Assembly: GCA_910580235.1 (NCBI GenBank)
Contig: CAJTVU010000008.1
Location: 30,714-94,713, forward strand
Direction: 5' to 3'
DNA: 64,000 bases
Origin: an uncultured Dorea sp.
GTDB lineage: Bacteria > Bacillota > Clostridia > Lachnospirales > Lachnospiraceae
Shown: positions 31,999 through 40,570 of the stretch, piece by piece
Numbering within the stretch: position 1 is the first letter of the stretch
How the letters are laid out: each line of letters opens with the position of its first letter
The notes under the pieces: model-generated
Databases searched by the model: none
What the model was told of the DNA's origin: nothing
What the model saw: the letters and a program-made list of their open reading frames with translations, nothing else
Translations under genes and position numbers: made by a program

Positions 31999-32484
31999 AT
32001 GTCAGTAAAGAGCCCACGATTTCATGGAGAAGTAACGGAAAGAAGCCATAAGAATATGAGCAGGATACGGGGGAAGGACACGAGTATAGAGGTCACGCTC
32101 CGTAAGGCATTATGGCGCAAAGGATATCGGTATAGGAAGAACTACAAGAAATTGCCGGGAAGGCCGGACATTGTGCTGACAAAGTACCGGATCGCTATTT
32201 TCTGCGACAGCGAGTTTTTTCATGGCAAAGACTGGGATATACGGAAACCTAAGCTGGAAAAGGGAAGGAACCCCGACTATTGGGTCAAGAAAATAGAGTG
32301 CAATATGCAGAGAGATGAAGAAAAGGACAAAGAGCTGAACTTTATGGGATGGACGGTCATACATTTCTGGGGAAAAGACATCTTGAAGAATACAGAGGAG
32401 TGCATCCGTGTTATAGAAGAGACAATATTTGATCTGGAACTGGGAGAGATAGACTGTGATGAGGAAGTTCAGGAGGGAATATAG
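31999..32484 (+). CDS. vsr: Very short patch repair (Vsr) endonuclease
   Basis: 161 residues. SHKNMSRIRGKDTSIEVTLR, LPGRPDIVLTKYRIAIFCDS, EFFHGKDWD, KIECNMQRDEEKDKEL and GWTVIHFWGKDI follow the Vsr core order, including the PDIV aspartate and FFHG. Vsr nicks 5' of T:G mismatches arising from deamination of 5-methylcytosine. The usual partner, a cytosine methyltransferase, is absent from the window. The MSVKS start at 31999 has AGGTGA upstream; a longer in-frame ATG at 31924 lacks a site. The stop codon abuts the DUF3784 start. Confidence 0.85.
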   Translation: MSVKSPRFHGEVTERSHKNMSRIRGKDTSIEVTLRKALWRKGYRYRKNYKKLPGRPDIVLTKYRIAIFCDSEFFHGKDWDIRKPKLEKGRNPDYWVKKIECNMQRDEEKDKELNFMGWTVIHFWGKDILKNTEECIRVIEETIFDLELGEIDCDEEVQEGI

Positions 32485-32808
32485 ATGGAAGATACAATAG
32501 TAGTGATAGTCCTTTTAATCTTATCAATAATCGCATTTATAATAAGCGTCCGTTCTTTCCGGGAAAAAGGCTTTCTGTTTAACAACGCGTACCTCCTGGC
32601 GTCGGAACAAGAGCGTGAGAGATTGAATAAAAAGCCGTATTATCGACAGACGGGCATTGTATTCCTTCTGATAGGCATTTTGTTCGTATTAAATGCAGTT
32701 GAAGTATTTTTAAATACCGGATGGATATATTACATTATAGCAGTTGTTGTAATCGGTACAATTATTTATGCGATCGTTTCTGGTATAAAAATTGAAAGCC
32801 AAGACTAA
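32485..32808 (+). CDS. DUF3784 family small membrane protein
   Basis: 107 residues, three hydrophobic helices: an N-terminal VVIVLLILSIIAFIISV, a middle TGIVFLLIGILFVLNAVEVF and a C-terminal YYIIAVVVIGTIIYAIVSG. The linking RSFREKGFLFNNAYLLAS and KKPYYRQ are the DUF3784 signature. It starts at the base after the vsr stop, with AGGAGGG inside the end of vsr, so it is co-transcribed. Function unknown; the coupling to vsr is probably accidental. Confidence 0.8.
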   Translation: MEDTIVVIVLLILSIIAFIISVRSFREKGFLFNNAYLLASEQERERLNKKPYYRQTGIVFLLIGILFVLNAVEVFLNTGWIYYIIAVVVIGTIIYAIVSGIKIESQD

Positions 32809-32820
32809 GTTCTTTCTCTC

Positions 32821-32849
32821 TTGTAATTTAGTGCAATAAAGTATATAAT
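32821..32849 (+). promoter_or_regulatory. Promoter of the OPT transporter operon
   Basis: TTGTAA (32821-32826), 17 bases, TATAAT (32844-32849). Repeat copy C falls in the resulting leader. Confidence 0.65.
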
Positions 32850-32866
32850 AATTTGGTATGTTTAAA

Positions 32867-32932
32867 TATATGCCCTTTTCTGGGGCGGGCGGACTTAGTC
32901 CGATAAGGTATGCCTATGTGGGTATACGAATT
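32867..32932 (+). repeat. Dispersed repeat family 2, copy C
   Basis: ATGCCC-TTTTCTG-GGGC, then GGCGGACTTAGTCCG, ATAAGGTATGCC and TGGGTATAC. It aligns with copies A and B and, like A, sits between a promoter and a transporter gene in sense orientation. Confidence 0.65.
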
Positions 32933-32958
32933 TATAAAAAGAAGGAAGGAAAGTAAAA

Positions 32959-34857
32959 ATGAACGATAATAATGAGTTCAAACCTTATGTTCCGGCGGAA
33001 AAGATTACGCCGGAGATTACCGTTGCATCTATTGTGATGGGCGTCATTCTGGCTGTTGTCTTCGGCGCGGCGAACGCTTACCTGGGGCTTCGCGTCGGCA
33101 TGACTGTCTCTGCCTCTATTCCGGCGGCAGTTCTTGCCATGGGGGTTATCCGCGTGATTATGCAGAAGAATTCCATTTTAGAGAGCAATATTGTCCAGAC
33201 GATCGGCTCTGCTGGAGAATCTCTGGCAGCAGGCGCTATTTTCACGATGCCGGCTTTGTTTCTGTGGGCAGAGGAAGGCTTAACGGAGATGCCGAGCATC
33301 ATAGAGATTACGCTTATCTCGCTCTGCGGCGGTATTCTTGGCATCTTATTCATGGTACCGCTTCGCAACGCGTTGATCGTGAAAGAGCATGCCACATTGC
33401 TCTATCCAGAAGGCACTGCATGTGCAGATGTCCTTTTGGCGGGAGAAGAGGGAGGAGCTAATGCATCTACAGTATTTTCCGGTATGGGGCTTGCGGCGAT
33501 ATATAAGTTCATCGTTGACGGGCTGAAGGTGATACCGGCGGATATTTCTCTCGCATTCAAGTCTTTCAAAGGGGAGCTGGGAGTGGAAGTCTATCCGGCC
33601 CTTCTTGGCGTAGGCTATATCGTGGGGCCTAAGATCGCCTCTTACATGTTTGCCGGTTCTGTCCTTGGGTGGATGGTGATCATTCCGCTTATCTGCCTGT
33701 TTGGCCAGAATATCTCTCTGTACCCGGCAGAGACAGGAGTGACTATTGCCCAGTTGTATGCAGAAGGCGGCGCGTCCGCTATCTGGGGAAGCTATGTGAG
33801 ATACATAGGGGCTGGGGCGATTGCCACAGGCGGTGTGATCTCTCTCATCAAATCGCTTCCTCTGATTGTTACGACTTTCCGGGATTCCATGAAGGGAATG
33901 AAGGGAGGAAGGAGTACAAGTACAGAGCGTACAGCGTTGGATCTGCCTATGAACCTTATCCTTGCCGGTATCGCGGCCATGATCGTCATTATCTGGCTTG
34001 TCCCGGCAGTCCCGGTAAACTTGCTCGGTGCAGTTATGATCGTCGTATTTGGGTTTTTCTTCGCGACCGTATCTTCCCGTATGGTAGGGCTTATCGGAAG
34101 CTCCAATAACCCGGTTTCCGGTATGGCGATCGCAACGCTCCTTGTTGCTACATTTGCTATTAAGGCATCTGGGAATACAGGGATTTCAGGAATGGTCGCG
34201 GCCATTGCGGTAGGGTCTGTTATCTGTATCATTGCGGCCATCGCGGGAGATACGTCTCAGGATTTGAAAACGGGGTATCTTCTGGGGGCTACGCCGAGGA
34301 AGCAGCAGATTGGCGAGATTATCGGAGTCGTTGCAGCAGCTCTTGCGATCGGCGGGGTGCTCTACCTTCTGAACACAGCATGGGGATATGGAGGAGCGGA
34401 AGTCCCTGCGCCCCAGGCTACGCTTATGAAGATGATCGTAGAAGGGATCATGGGAGGGAACCTGCCATGGAACCTTGTATTTATCGGAGTATGTATAGGG
34501 ATCGCTCTTGAGATCTTAAGAATCCCGGTCATGCCGTTCGCGCTTGGATTATATCTTCCGATCTATTTAAATGCAGCTATTATGTGTGGCGGCGTTGTCC
34601 GCATGCTTATGGACGGACGCAAAAAAGTAGATGAGAAGACGAAAGAGAGGCAGGCGACAGACGGAACGCTGTTCTGCGCGGGCATGATCGCCGGAGAGGG
34701 GATCGTAGGGATCGCGCTTGCGATCCTGACAGTATTTGGAATTAATATGAGCATTGCGGATAAGCTAAGCCTGGGCAATATCGGAGGGCTTGTCCTTCTG
34801 GCGGTTATGATCCTATCCTTGCTCAAATTCTCTCTGTGGAAGAAGAGTAAAAATTAA
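32959..34857 (+). CDS. OPT family oligopeptide transporter
   Basis: 632 residues with about 14-16 membrane segments. AYLGLRVGMTVSASIPAAV, TIGSAGESLAAGAIFTMPAL, LLYPEGTACADVLLAGEEGG, FATVSSRMVGLIGSSNNPVS and AGDTSQDLKTGYLLGATPRK are the hallmarks of bacterial OPT proteins. They import di- to pentapeptides or metal chelates, probably with protons. It has AAGGAAGG before the ATG. Its stop overlaps the start of a PqqD-like gene (TAATGA), indicating tight coupling. The leader carries dispersed repeat C. Confidence 0.93.
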   Translation: MNDNNEFKPYVPAEKITPEITVASIVMGVILAVVFGAANAYLGLRVGMTVSASIPAAVLAMGVIRVIMQKNSILESNIVQTIGSAGESLAAGAIFTMPALFLWAEEGLTEMPSIIEITLISLCGGILGILFMVPLRNALIVKEHATLLYPEGTACADVLLAGEEGGANASTVFSGMGLAAIYKFIVDGLKVIPADISLAFKSFKGELGVEVYPALLGVGYIVGPKIASYMFAGSVLGWMVIIPLICLFGQNISLYPAETGVTIAQLYAEGGASAIWGSYVRYIGAGAIATGGVISLIKSLPLIVTTFRDSMKGMKGGRSTSTERTALDLPMNLILAGIAAMIVIIWLVPAVPVNLLGAVMIVVFGFFFATVSSRMVGLIGSSNNPVSGMAIATLLVATFAIKASGNTGISGMVAAIAVGSVICIIAAIAGDTSQDLKTGYLLGATPRKQQIGEIIGVVAAALAIGGVLYLLNTAWGYGGAEVPAPQATLMKMIVEGIMGGNLPWNLVFIGVCIGIALEILRIPVMPFALGLYLPIYLNAAIMCGGVVRMLMDGRKKVDEKTKERQATDGTLFCAGMIAGEGIVGIALAILTVFGINMSIADKLSLGNIGGLVLLAVMILSLLKFSLWKKSKN

Positions 34858-35219
34858 TGAGAAGGAAAAAGAAAGAACAACATAATTATCTCGAATTCAT
34901 ACCTGAGAGATCGCCAATGCTTAAGTGGCATACGGATGGAGAAGAGCTGGTCGTGCTGGAGATCGAGAACAGAGGGGCATTTAATGCCATCGCGCAGAAG
35001 CTCTTTAAGAAACCGCGATTTACGCAGATACATCTGGACGAACAGGGAAGCTTCCTGTGGCCGCTTATTAATGGAAAGCAGACGGTTATGGAGCTGGCGG
35101 CTCTACAGAAAGAGCGGTTTGGCGAGAGAGCAGAGCCTCTGTACCCGAGGATTGTGAAATATTTTCAGATTATGGAGAGCTACCGCTTTATCAGGTTTAC
35201 GAATAAGCCAGAGAAATAG
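34857..35219 (+). CDS. PqqD-like (RRE-fold) protein coupled to OPT transporter
   Basis: 120 residues. After a basic start (RRKKKEQHNYLEFIPERS) comes a PqqD-like winged-helix body: VVLEIENRGAFNAIAQKLF, FTQIHLDEQGSFLWPLING and VMELAALQKERFGE. PqqD-type domains recognise leader peptides of RiPP precursors, but no radical-SAM enzyme or precursor peptide is seen nearby. Overlap with the OPT stop suggests the protein works with the transporter, perhaps presenting or sensing a peptide. That role is inference. A terminator follows 5 bases after the stop. Confidence 0.8.
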   Translation: MRRKKKEQHNYLEFIPERSPMLKWHTDGEELVVLEIENRGAFNAIAQKLFKKPRFTQIHLDEQGSFLWPLINGKQTVMELAALQKERFGERAEPLYPRIVKYFQIMESYRFIRFTNKPEK

Positions 35220-35223
35220 GAAT

Positions 35224-35257
35224 AAGCTTTCCCGGCGTCAGAACCGGGAAGGCTTTT
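35224..35257 (+). terminator. Terminator of the OPT-PqqD operon
   Basis: AAGCTTTCCCGG / CCGGGAAGGCTT stem (one wobble), then TTTT. Confidence 0.85.
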
Positions 35258-35287
35258 GGAGATTTATATGCAATGGAGGATTATACG

Positions 35288-36658
35288 ATGAGATATGATG
35301 TAATTATTATCGGCGCGGGGCCTGGAGGGATTTTTTCTGCATATCAGCTTACGAAAAAGAGGCCGGAGCTTAAAATAGCTGTCTTTGAGGCGGGACATTC
35401 TCTGGACAGGCGTAAGTGCCCGATCGACGGCGACAAGGTGAAGACTTGTATTAACTGTAAGACGTGCGCCATCATGAGCGGATTTGGCGGCGCAGGAGCA
35501 TTTTCCGACGGAAAGTACAATATTACGAATGATTTCGGAGGAACGTTGTACGAGTACATCGGTAAGAAGAAAGCAACCGAGCTTATGCAGTATGTAGACG
35601 AGATTAACGTCTCTCATGGAGGAGCGGGTACGAAGATGTACTCAACGGCGGGGACTGCTTTTAAGAAAGCATGTATGCAGAATAAGCTGAATCTTCTGGA
35701 AGCATCTGTGCGCCACCTTGGAACGGATATTAATTATGTTGTTCTGGAGCAGCTGTATGATGAGCTTAAGAGCAAGGTGGACTTCTATTTTGACACTGTT
35801 GTAAGCAAGATTGAAGTGATGGATGGAGGGTATAAGATCCATTTTGCAGATGGGGCGGAGGAGTGCAGGAACTGCATCGTTTCCGTAGGGCGCAGCGGCA
35901 GCAAATGGATGGAGACGGTGTGCAAAGATCTTGCTATTCCGACCAAGTCTAATCGTGTGGACATTGGCGTGCGCGTGGAGCTTCCGGCGGTGATTTTCGC
36001 ACATCTCACAGATGAGCTATATGAGAGCAAGATTGTATATCGCACGGAGAAGTTTGAGGATAGTGTGAGGACGTTCTGCATGAATCCGTGCGGGATTGTC
36101 GTGAATGAGAACACGAACGGCATTATTACAGTGAACGGGCATAGTTTTGAAGGGGAAGAAAAGAAAACGGAGAATACGAATTTCGCTCTTTTAGTAGCGA
36201 AGCATTTCTCTGAGCCTTTTAAGGATAGCAACGGCTACGGCGAAGGAATCGCGCGTTTGTCTAACATGCTTGGTGGCGGCGTTATCGTGCAGCGGTTCGG
36301 CGATCTGGAGAGGGGGAGAAGGAGCACCCAGAAGAGGATAGAGGAAGGGACGGTGAGGCCTACCCTTGCGGCTACGCCGGGGGACTTAAGCCTGGTCCTT
36401 CCGAAACGGATACTGGATGGAATTATTGAGATGATCCATGCTCTTGATAAGATCGCGCCAGGGACGGCCAATGACGATACATTGCTGTATGGGGTAGAAG
36501 TGAAGTTCTACAATATGGAAGTGGAGCTTAATGAAAATCTTGAGACAAAATATGAGGGGCTGTATGTAATCGGGGACGGGAGCGGAGTCACACATTCGTT
36601 GTCCCACGCATCGGCAAGCGGAGTCTTTGTGGCGGACAGGATCGTAAACGTTCTGTAG
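35288..36658 (+). CDS. NAD(P)/FAD-dependent oxidoreductase (COG2509)
   Basis: 456 residues. The N-terminal dinucleotide fold YDVIIIGAGPGGIFSAYQL is followed by FEAGHSLDRRKCPID and a cysteine set CINCKTCAIMSGFGGAGAFS. A C-terminal FAD contact closes it: YEGLYVIGDGSGVTHSLSHA. This is the uncharacterised COG2509 dehydrogenase family (FAD-dependent protein). The conserved cysteines may be redox-active. GGAGG stands 8 bases before the ATG at 35288; an ATG at 35273 overlaps that site. It appears monocistronic, with terminators on both sides. Confidence 0.85.
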   Translation: MRYDVIIIGAGPGGIFSAYQLTKKRPELKIAVFEAGHSLDRRKCPIDGDKVKTCINCKTCAIMSGFGGAGAFSDGKYNITNDFGGTLYEYIGKKKATELMQYVDEINVSHGGAGTKMYSTAGTAFKKACMQNKLNLLEASVRHLGTDINYVVLEQLYDELKSKVDFYFDTVVSKIEVMDGGYKIHFADGAEECRNCIVSVGRSGSKWMETVCKDLAIPTKSNRVDIGVRVELPAVIFAHLTDELYESKIVYRTEKFEDSVRTFCMNPCGIVVNENTNGIITVNGHSFEGEEKKTENTNFALLVAKHFSEPFKDSNGYGEGIARLSNMLGGGVIVQRFGDLERGRRSTQKRIEEGTVRPTLAATPGDLSLVLPKRILDGIIEMIHALDKIAPGTANDDTLLYGVEVKFYNMEVELNENLETKYEGLYVIGDGSGVTHSLSHASASGVFVADRIVNVL

Positions 36659-36663
36659 CCTAT

Positions 36664-36697
36664 AAAAGCTCCGGTGGGGATATCCACCGGAGCTTTT
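36664..36697. terminator. Bidirectional terminator
   Basis: AAAAGCTCCGGTGG / CCACCGGAGCTTTT, 14-bp perfect stem, between convergent FAD oxidoreductase and AlkD-like genes. Confidence 0.92.
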
Positions 36698-37424
36698 ATT
36701 CCTGATTTCTTCTCCCGTGTCTGATGATCCATTCCTGCGCTTTGCTCTGCCCGGTCTTTCTCCACTGTGCGATGATAAAGTCTGCTTTGCCCGGGTCTTC
36801 TTTATACAAGTCGTTGAGGTTATTCCCCACGCTTTTCTGAACAAATTTTTCCGGGTCGTCTTTCAAATTTGTAAGGATGGACACGTATTTTTCGAATTCA
36901 TCCAATGCGACAAATAGCTTTTGCGACCAGGGCAGCCGTATTCTGACGCCTTCGCTTGCAAGCCGCCTGACATGGACATTTTCGTCGGCTGTCCATTTTA
37001 TCAGCTCATCCATTACTTCTTTCGGGTGTTCTTGCAGCAATGGGCGGATGGCGTATTCTCCAGTAAACCGTTTTGTCAATTCTTTCAAAAAGGAAAGCGA
37101 CAGACTCCAGTCTTTATTTCCATATCGTTCCACATATCTTCCGATCGGCCACAGCCACCATCCAAAGGTAAACATTCCTTCGGGCTTCTCTAATTCCGGC
37201 CCGAGCATATGAGAGAGCGCCATAATATTTTTGGAGTAATCGCCTGTCATGCTTTTTTGCATAGCATCTACTATACAATCGAACCGGGCGAATAATTCTT
37301 TATCGTCTAACTTTCCTGTCAGGGCATTGCAAAAACCGCTTTCATCGAACTCTGGCATTACAGAAAGGAATTTCCTGGAAATATCCAGAACGTAATCGTC
37401 ATTATAGTAATCTTTGTGCTTCAT
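36696..37424 (-). CDS. AlkD-like DNA alkylation repair protein (HEAT repeats)
   Basis: 242 residues, all helical. GWWLWPIGRYVERYG, FTGEYAIRPLLQEHPKEVMD, ENVHVRRLASEGVRIRLPWS and VQKSVGNNLNDLYKEDPGK are typical of the AlkD/AlkC HEAT-repeat superfamily that removes bulky cationic N-alkyl bases. The VRRLASEG segment carries the conserved Trp/Arg/Asp-type surface. It stands alone on the minus strand, with AGGAG 8 bases before the ATG and the bidirectional terminator at its end. Whether it is an active glycosylase is not certain. Confidence 0.8.
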   Translation of the reverse strand: MKHKDYYNDDYVLDISRKFLSVMPEFDESGFCNALTGKLDDKELFARFDCIVDAMQKSMTGDYSKNIMALSHMLGPELEKPEGMFTFGWWLWPIGRYVERYGNKDWSLSLSFLKELTKRFTGEYAIRPLLQEHPKEVMDELIKWTADENVHVRRLASEGVRIRLPWSQKLFVALDEFEKYVSILTNLKDDPEKFVQKSVGNNLNDLYKEDPGKADFIIAQWRKTGQSKAQEWIIRHGRRNQE

Positions 37425-37493
37425 ATATGTGCGCTCCTTGTAAAATGATATGGTTATTATAGCATATGAACAGTTGTTTTAGAATATAAAGTC

Positions 37494-37522
37494 TTGACTC
37501 TTGTCGAAAGTGCTGTTATTAT
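37494..37522 (+). promoter_or_regulatory. Promoter upstream of the 37594 gene and cstA
   Basis: TTGACT (37494-37499), 17 bases, TATTAT (37517-37522). A TTAAGA-AAA-TCTTAA dyad lies at about 37537-37553 in the leader. Confidence 0.65.
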
Positions 37523-37593
37523 AGTACCAATATTATTTTAAGAAAATCTTAAGAAATGCTTTGATATATTAACGTGATACAAAGAGGTGGATG

Positions 37594-38118
37594 ATGACGA
37601 GCGATGCTCTGCTGGAAAAATTGCTGCGCGCCTATGAGGCCAGTTATGATATTGAGAAGAATTGTGAGATTGGTGGGGATATTTATGATGCATATGCGAG
37701 TTTTAATGTAAGCAATGCGAAATATGTCCTTATTAAGAAAGCAGAGCTTTGGAGGGCCAACTGTTTTGAACACGTTCTATTCCGCACAGAGGAGACGGTG
37801 ACGAAAGACACGCTGGATGCTTTTAAGAAAAAGATTGAAGACTATATCGAGCCGGAGATCGTACGCGGTGGGAAGAGATGGCCCGAGAAAGACCACATGT
37901 ACACATACATAACGGCAGTGTATATATGTAAAGACGGTGTGGATAGGGAGACAGAGAAAGCAATCCGCAAGTTCAGATATGTGAGGAATTACAAGCTTAC
38001 CATCCGCGGGTACAGCGAGGCCAGGATCCTTGTATATGATATGAAAGAAGGCCGGGCTTTTGGGAACAGAGCGGCCAGGGATCTTATAAAGGGCTACAAG
38101 AAGGCCGGGCTTATCTGA
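37594..38118 (+). CDS. Conserved protein of unknown function upstream of cstA
   Basis: 174 residues, soluble, mixed alpha/beta, no signal peptide. Recognisable elements are AYEASYDIEKNCEIGGDIYD, KYVLIKKAELWRANCFEHVL and the basic end FGNRAARDLIKGYKK. I do not recognise a named family with confidence. Two consecutive ATGs occur at 37591 and 37594; the second has better spacing from GAGG. It is 48 bases upstream of cstA with no terminator, so the two are co-transcribed, and a regulatory or accessory role for CstA is possible. Confidence 0.7.
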   Translation: MTSDALLEKLLRAYEASYDIEKNCEIGGDIYDAYASFNVSNAKYVLIKKAELWRANCFEHVLFRTEETVTKDTLDAFKKKIEDYIEPEIVRGGKRWPEKDHMYTYITAVYICKDGVDRETEKAIRKFRYVRNYKLTIRGYSEARILVYDMKEGRAFGNRAARDLIKGYKKAGLI

Positions 38119-38166
38119 CCTTTTTTGAGCATATATTCTACTATAAAGAAGAAGGAGGAATGAAGT

Positions 38167-39909
38167 ATGAATGGTGTATTAGTATTACTTGCCGGTATTG
38201 CGATCCTTGTTATCGCGTACGTTACATATGGTAAGTGGCTTGCAGACCAGTGGGGAGTTGATCCGGCTAAGGAGACGCCTTCCCACACAGAGGAGGACGG
38301 GGTGGACTATGTTCCGGCGAAGACGCCTGTGCTTTTAGGACATCACTTCTCATCTATTGCAGGAGCGGGGCCGATCAACGGGCCGATCCAGGCAGCCGTA
38401 TTTGGTTGGGTTCCGGTGCTTCTGTGGATTCTGATAGGAGGTATATTCTTCGGAGCAGTCCATGACTTTGGCGCGCTGTTCGCGTCTGTCCGTCATAAAG
38501 GGGCGTCTCTTGGCGAAGTTATCTCCAATGCAATGGGGAAAAAGGCGAAGAAGCTCTTCCTTGTTTTTGCTTATCTTACTTTGATTCTCGTAGTGGCTGC
38601 ATTTGCTTCTATTGTGGCAAATACGTTTACGGCTACTTATACGGAGTCTGGAGCAGTTGATATTGCAGCCAGCTCGGCTAATGCGACGACCGCGATGATC
38701 TCTATTCTGTTCATTGTAGTAGCGATCGCGTTTGGATTCCTTGTATATCGTAGAAATGCAGGGATCGGTGTCTCTACGATCGTAGGGGTTGTTGCTATCA
38801 TCCTCTGCATGGTAATCGGTCTTAACTGGCATCCGATCTACTTAAACGGCACGACGTGGATGGTAATTATTGGTATCTATATTCTTGTGGCGTCTGTAGC
38901 TCCTGTATGGATCCTGCTTCAGCCTCGTGATTACCTGAGCTCTTTCCTGCTTTATTTCATGATGATAGTAGCGATCGTAGGTATTGTAGGCTGCGGGCTG
39001 GCAGGCGGCGGCGTAATGGATATCCCGGCGTTCACAGGATTCGTAGATACGGTAGCGCCGACAGGAGCGTCTCTCGGATATATGTTCCCTGCGCTCTTTG
39101 TAACGATTGCCTGCGGAGCTATCTCCGGCTTCCACTCACTGGTTGGCTCCGGTACGACGTCTAAGCAGCTCGACAATGAGAAAGATGCGCGTCCAATCGC
39201 GTACGGCGGTATGTTGATCGAGTGTGCGCTCGCGATCATCTCTCTGTGTGCAGTAGGCTATATCTGGTCCAGCTACTCTGCGGGCGAGACTGTAACGCCG
39301 ACGATCGTATTCGCCACAGGTATTTCTAAGATGCTTGGATCCATCCCTGGATTCGCAGCGACAGAGAAGGTTGCGTACACATTGCTCGTTCTGACTGTGT
39401 CTGTATTCTGTCTGACATCACTGGATACAGCGACACGTCTCTCACGTTATATGTTCCAGGAGTTCTGGCTGGATGAGGGAGAGACTTACAAAGACGTTAC
39501 AGGATATAAGAAGGTCCTTTCTAATCCATACGTAGCGACTATTGTTTCGGTTGTGTTAGGTATCGGGCTTGGAGTTACAGGATATGCCAATATCTGGCCT
39601 CTGTTCGGCGCGGCGAACCAGCTGCTTGCGGCTCTTGGCCTTCTGACAGTAGCTGCATGGCTTGGGAAGATTGGAAGAAATAACAAGATGTTCTTATTCC
39701 CAATGGCGTTTATGCTTGTTGTGACGATCACATCGCTTATCTTCACTCTTAAGAACAACTTTGAAGCAATTTCGGCAGGCGGCGAAGGAGTTGCATGGTC
39801 TTACGTACGTGCGATCATCTGCGCTCTGCTAATCGTACTGGCGGTCATTCTTGCAGTTGACGGTGTGAAGACGCTGATGGCACAGCAGAAAGAAAAACAG
39901 ACGGCTTAA
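38167..39909 (+). CDS. cstA: Carbon starvation protein A (peptide/pyruvate transporter)
   Basis: 580 residues with many membrane helices. Diagnostic blocks are YVPAKTPVLLGHHFSSIAGA, GPINGPIQAAVFGWVPVLLW, GAVHDFGALFASVRHKGASL, FHSLVGSGTTSKQL and LTSLDTATRLSRYMFQEF. CstA-family carriers take up pyruvate or peptides under carbon limitation. GGAGGAATGAAGT precedes the ATG. The upstream small gene shares its transcript; a strong terminator follows. Confidence 0.95.
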   Translation: MNGVLVLLAGIAILVIAYVTYGKWLADQWGVDPAKETPSHTEEDGVDYVPAKTPVLLGHHFSSIAGAGPINGPIQAAVFGWVPVLLWILIGGIFFGAVHDFGALFASVRHKGASLGEVISNAMGKKAKKLFLVFAYLTLILVVAAFASIVANTFTATYTESGAVDIAASSANATTAMISILFIVVAIAFGFLVYRRNAGIGVSTIVGVVAIILCMVIGLNWHPIYLNGTTWMVIIGIYILVASVAPVWILLQPRDYLSSFLLYFMMIVAIVGIVGCGLAGGGVMDIPAFTGFVDTVAPTGASLGYMFPALFVTIACGAISGFHSLVGSGTTSKQLDNEKDARPIAYGGMLIECALAIISLCAVGYIWSSYSAGETVTPTIVFATGISKMLGSIPGFAATEKVAYTLLVLTVSVFCLTSLDTATRLSRYMFQEFWLDEGETYKDVTGYKKVLSNPYVATIVSVVLGIGLGVTGYANIWPLFGAANQLLAALGLLTVAAWLGKIGRNNKMFLFPMAFMLVVTITSLIFTLKNNFEAISAGGEGVAWSYVRAIICALLIVLAVILAVDGVKTLMAQQKEKQTA

Positions 39910-39931
39910 TAAACATAAGATTTTTCAGGCG

Positions 39932-39978
39932 ATACCGGGAGCGCTGCTTTTATGCAGCGATGCCCGGTATTGTTTTTT
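39932..39978 (+). terminator. Terminator after cstA
   Basis: ATACCGGG / CCCGGTAT outer stem and GCTGC / GCAGC inner stem, followed by seven T. Confidence 0.92.
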
Positions 39979-39984
39979 TGCGTA

Positions 39985-40013
39985 TTGAACTTTCGGGTTT
40001 AAGACATTATAAT
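39985..40013 (+). promoter_or_regulatory. Promoter of rpiB
   Basis: TTGAAC (39985-39990), 17 bases, TATAAT (40008-40013). Confidence 0.75.
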
Positions 40014-40050
40014 CATAATGATAGATAAGTCGCAGAGGAGGAGCGGTATT

Positions 40051-40491
40051 ATGAGAATTGGAATCGGAAACGATCATTCGGCGGTGGACATGAAGGACGA
40101 GGTTACAGAGCATCTGAAAAGTAAAGGGATTGAAGTGATAAATTATGGTACGGACGAAAGGTCGAGCTGTAATTATCCTGAGTATGGCGAGGCTGTAGGG
40201 CGGGCGGTCGTATCGGGAGAGATAGATCTGGGGATCCTTATATGTGGAACGGGAGTCGGGATCTCTCTGGCGGCGAATAAGGTCAAAGGCGTGCGCGCCG
40301 TCGTATGCTCGGAGCCGTATTCTGCAAGATTGTCCAGACAGCATAATAATACGAACATCCTGGCTTTCGGAGCCAGAGTCGTAGGGGTAGAGCTGGCTAA
40401 GATGATTATTGACGAGTGGCTTGCCGCAGAGTTTATGGGAGGCAGACATAAGACGAGGGTCGATATGATTATGGAGATAGAGCAGAAATAA
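40051..40491 (+). CDS. rpiB: Ribose-5-phosphate isomerase B (RpiB/LacAB family)
   Basis: 146 residues. RIGIGNDHSAVDMKDEV, VINYGTDERSSCNYPEYGEA, GILICGTGVGISLAANKVKG with the active-site Cys, and LSRQHNNTNILAFGARV are standard for RpiB. It interconverts ribulose- and ribose-5-phosphate in the pentose phosphate pathway. The ATG at 40051 follows GAGGAGGAGCGG; an earlier in-frame ATG at 40018 overlaps the promoter region. A LacA/B or allose-phosphate isomerase role cannot be excluded, but no lac genes are near. Confidence 0.92.
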   Translation: MRIGIGNDHSAVDMKDEVTEHLKSKGIEVINYGTDERSSCNYPEYGEAVGRAVVSGEIDLGILICGTGVGISLAANKVKGVRAVVCSEPYSARLSRQHNNTNILAFGARVVGVELAKMIIDEWLAAEFMGGRHKTRVDMIMEIEQK

Positions 40492-40508
40492 TTTTTGTAT
40501 ACAATATC

Positions 40509-40537
40509 TTGAAAAAGGTCGCTTATAGTGATACTAT
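40509..40537 (+). promoter_or_regulatory. Promoter of nrdJ
   Basis: TTGAAA (40509-40514), 17 bases, TACTAT (40532-40537). The leader is under 30 bases, too short for a cobalamin riboswitch. Confidence 0.65.
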
Positions 40538-40570
40538 ATATTGTATCATGTAAAAAGGAGAGAAAAAGGA

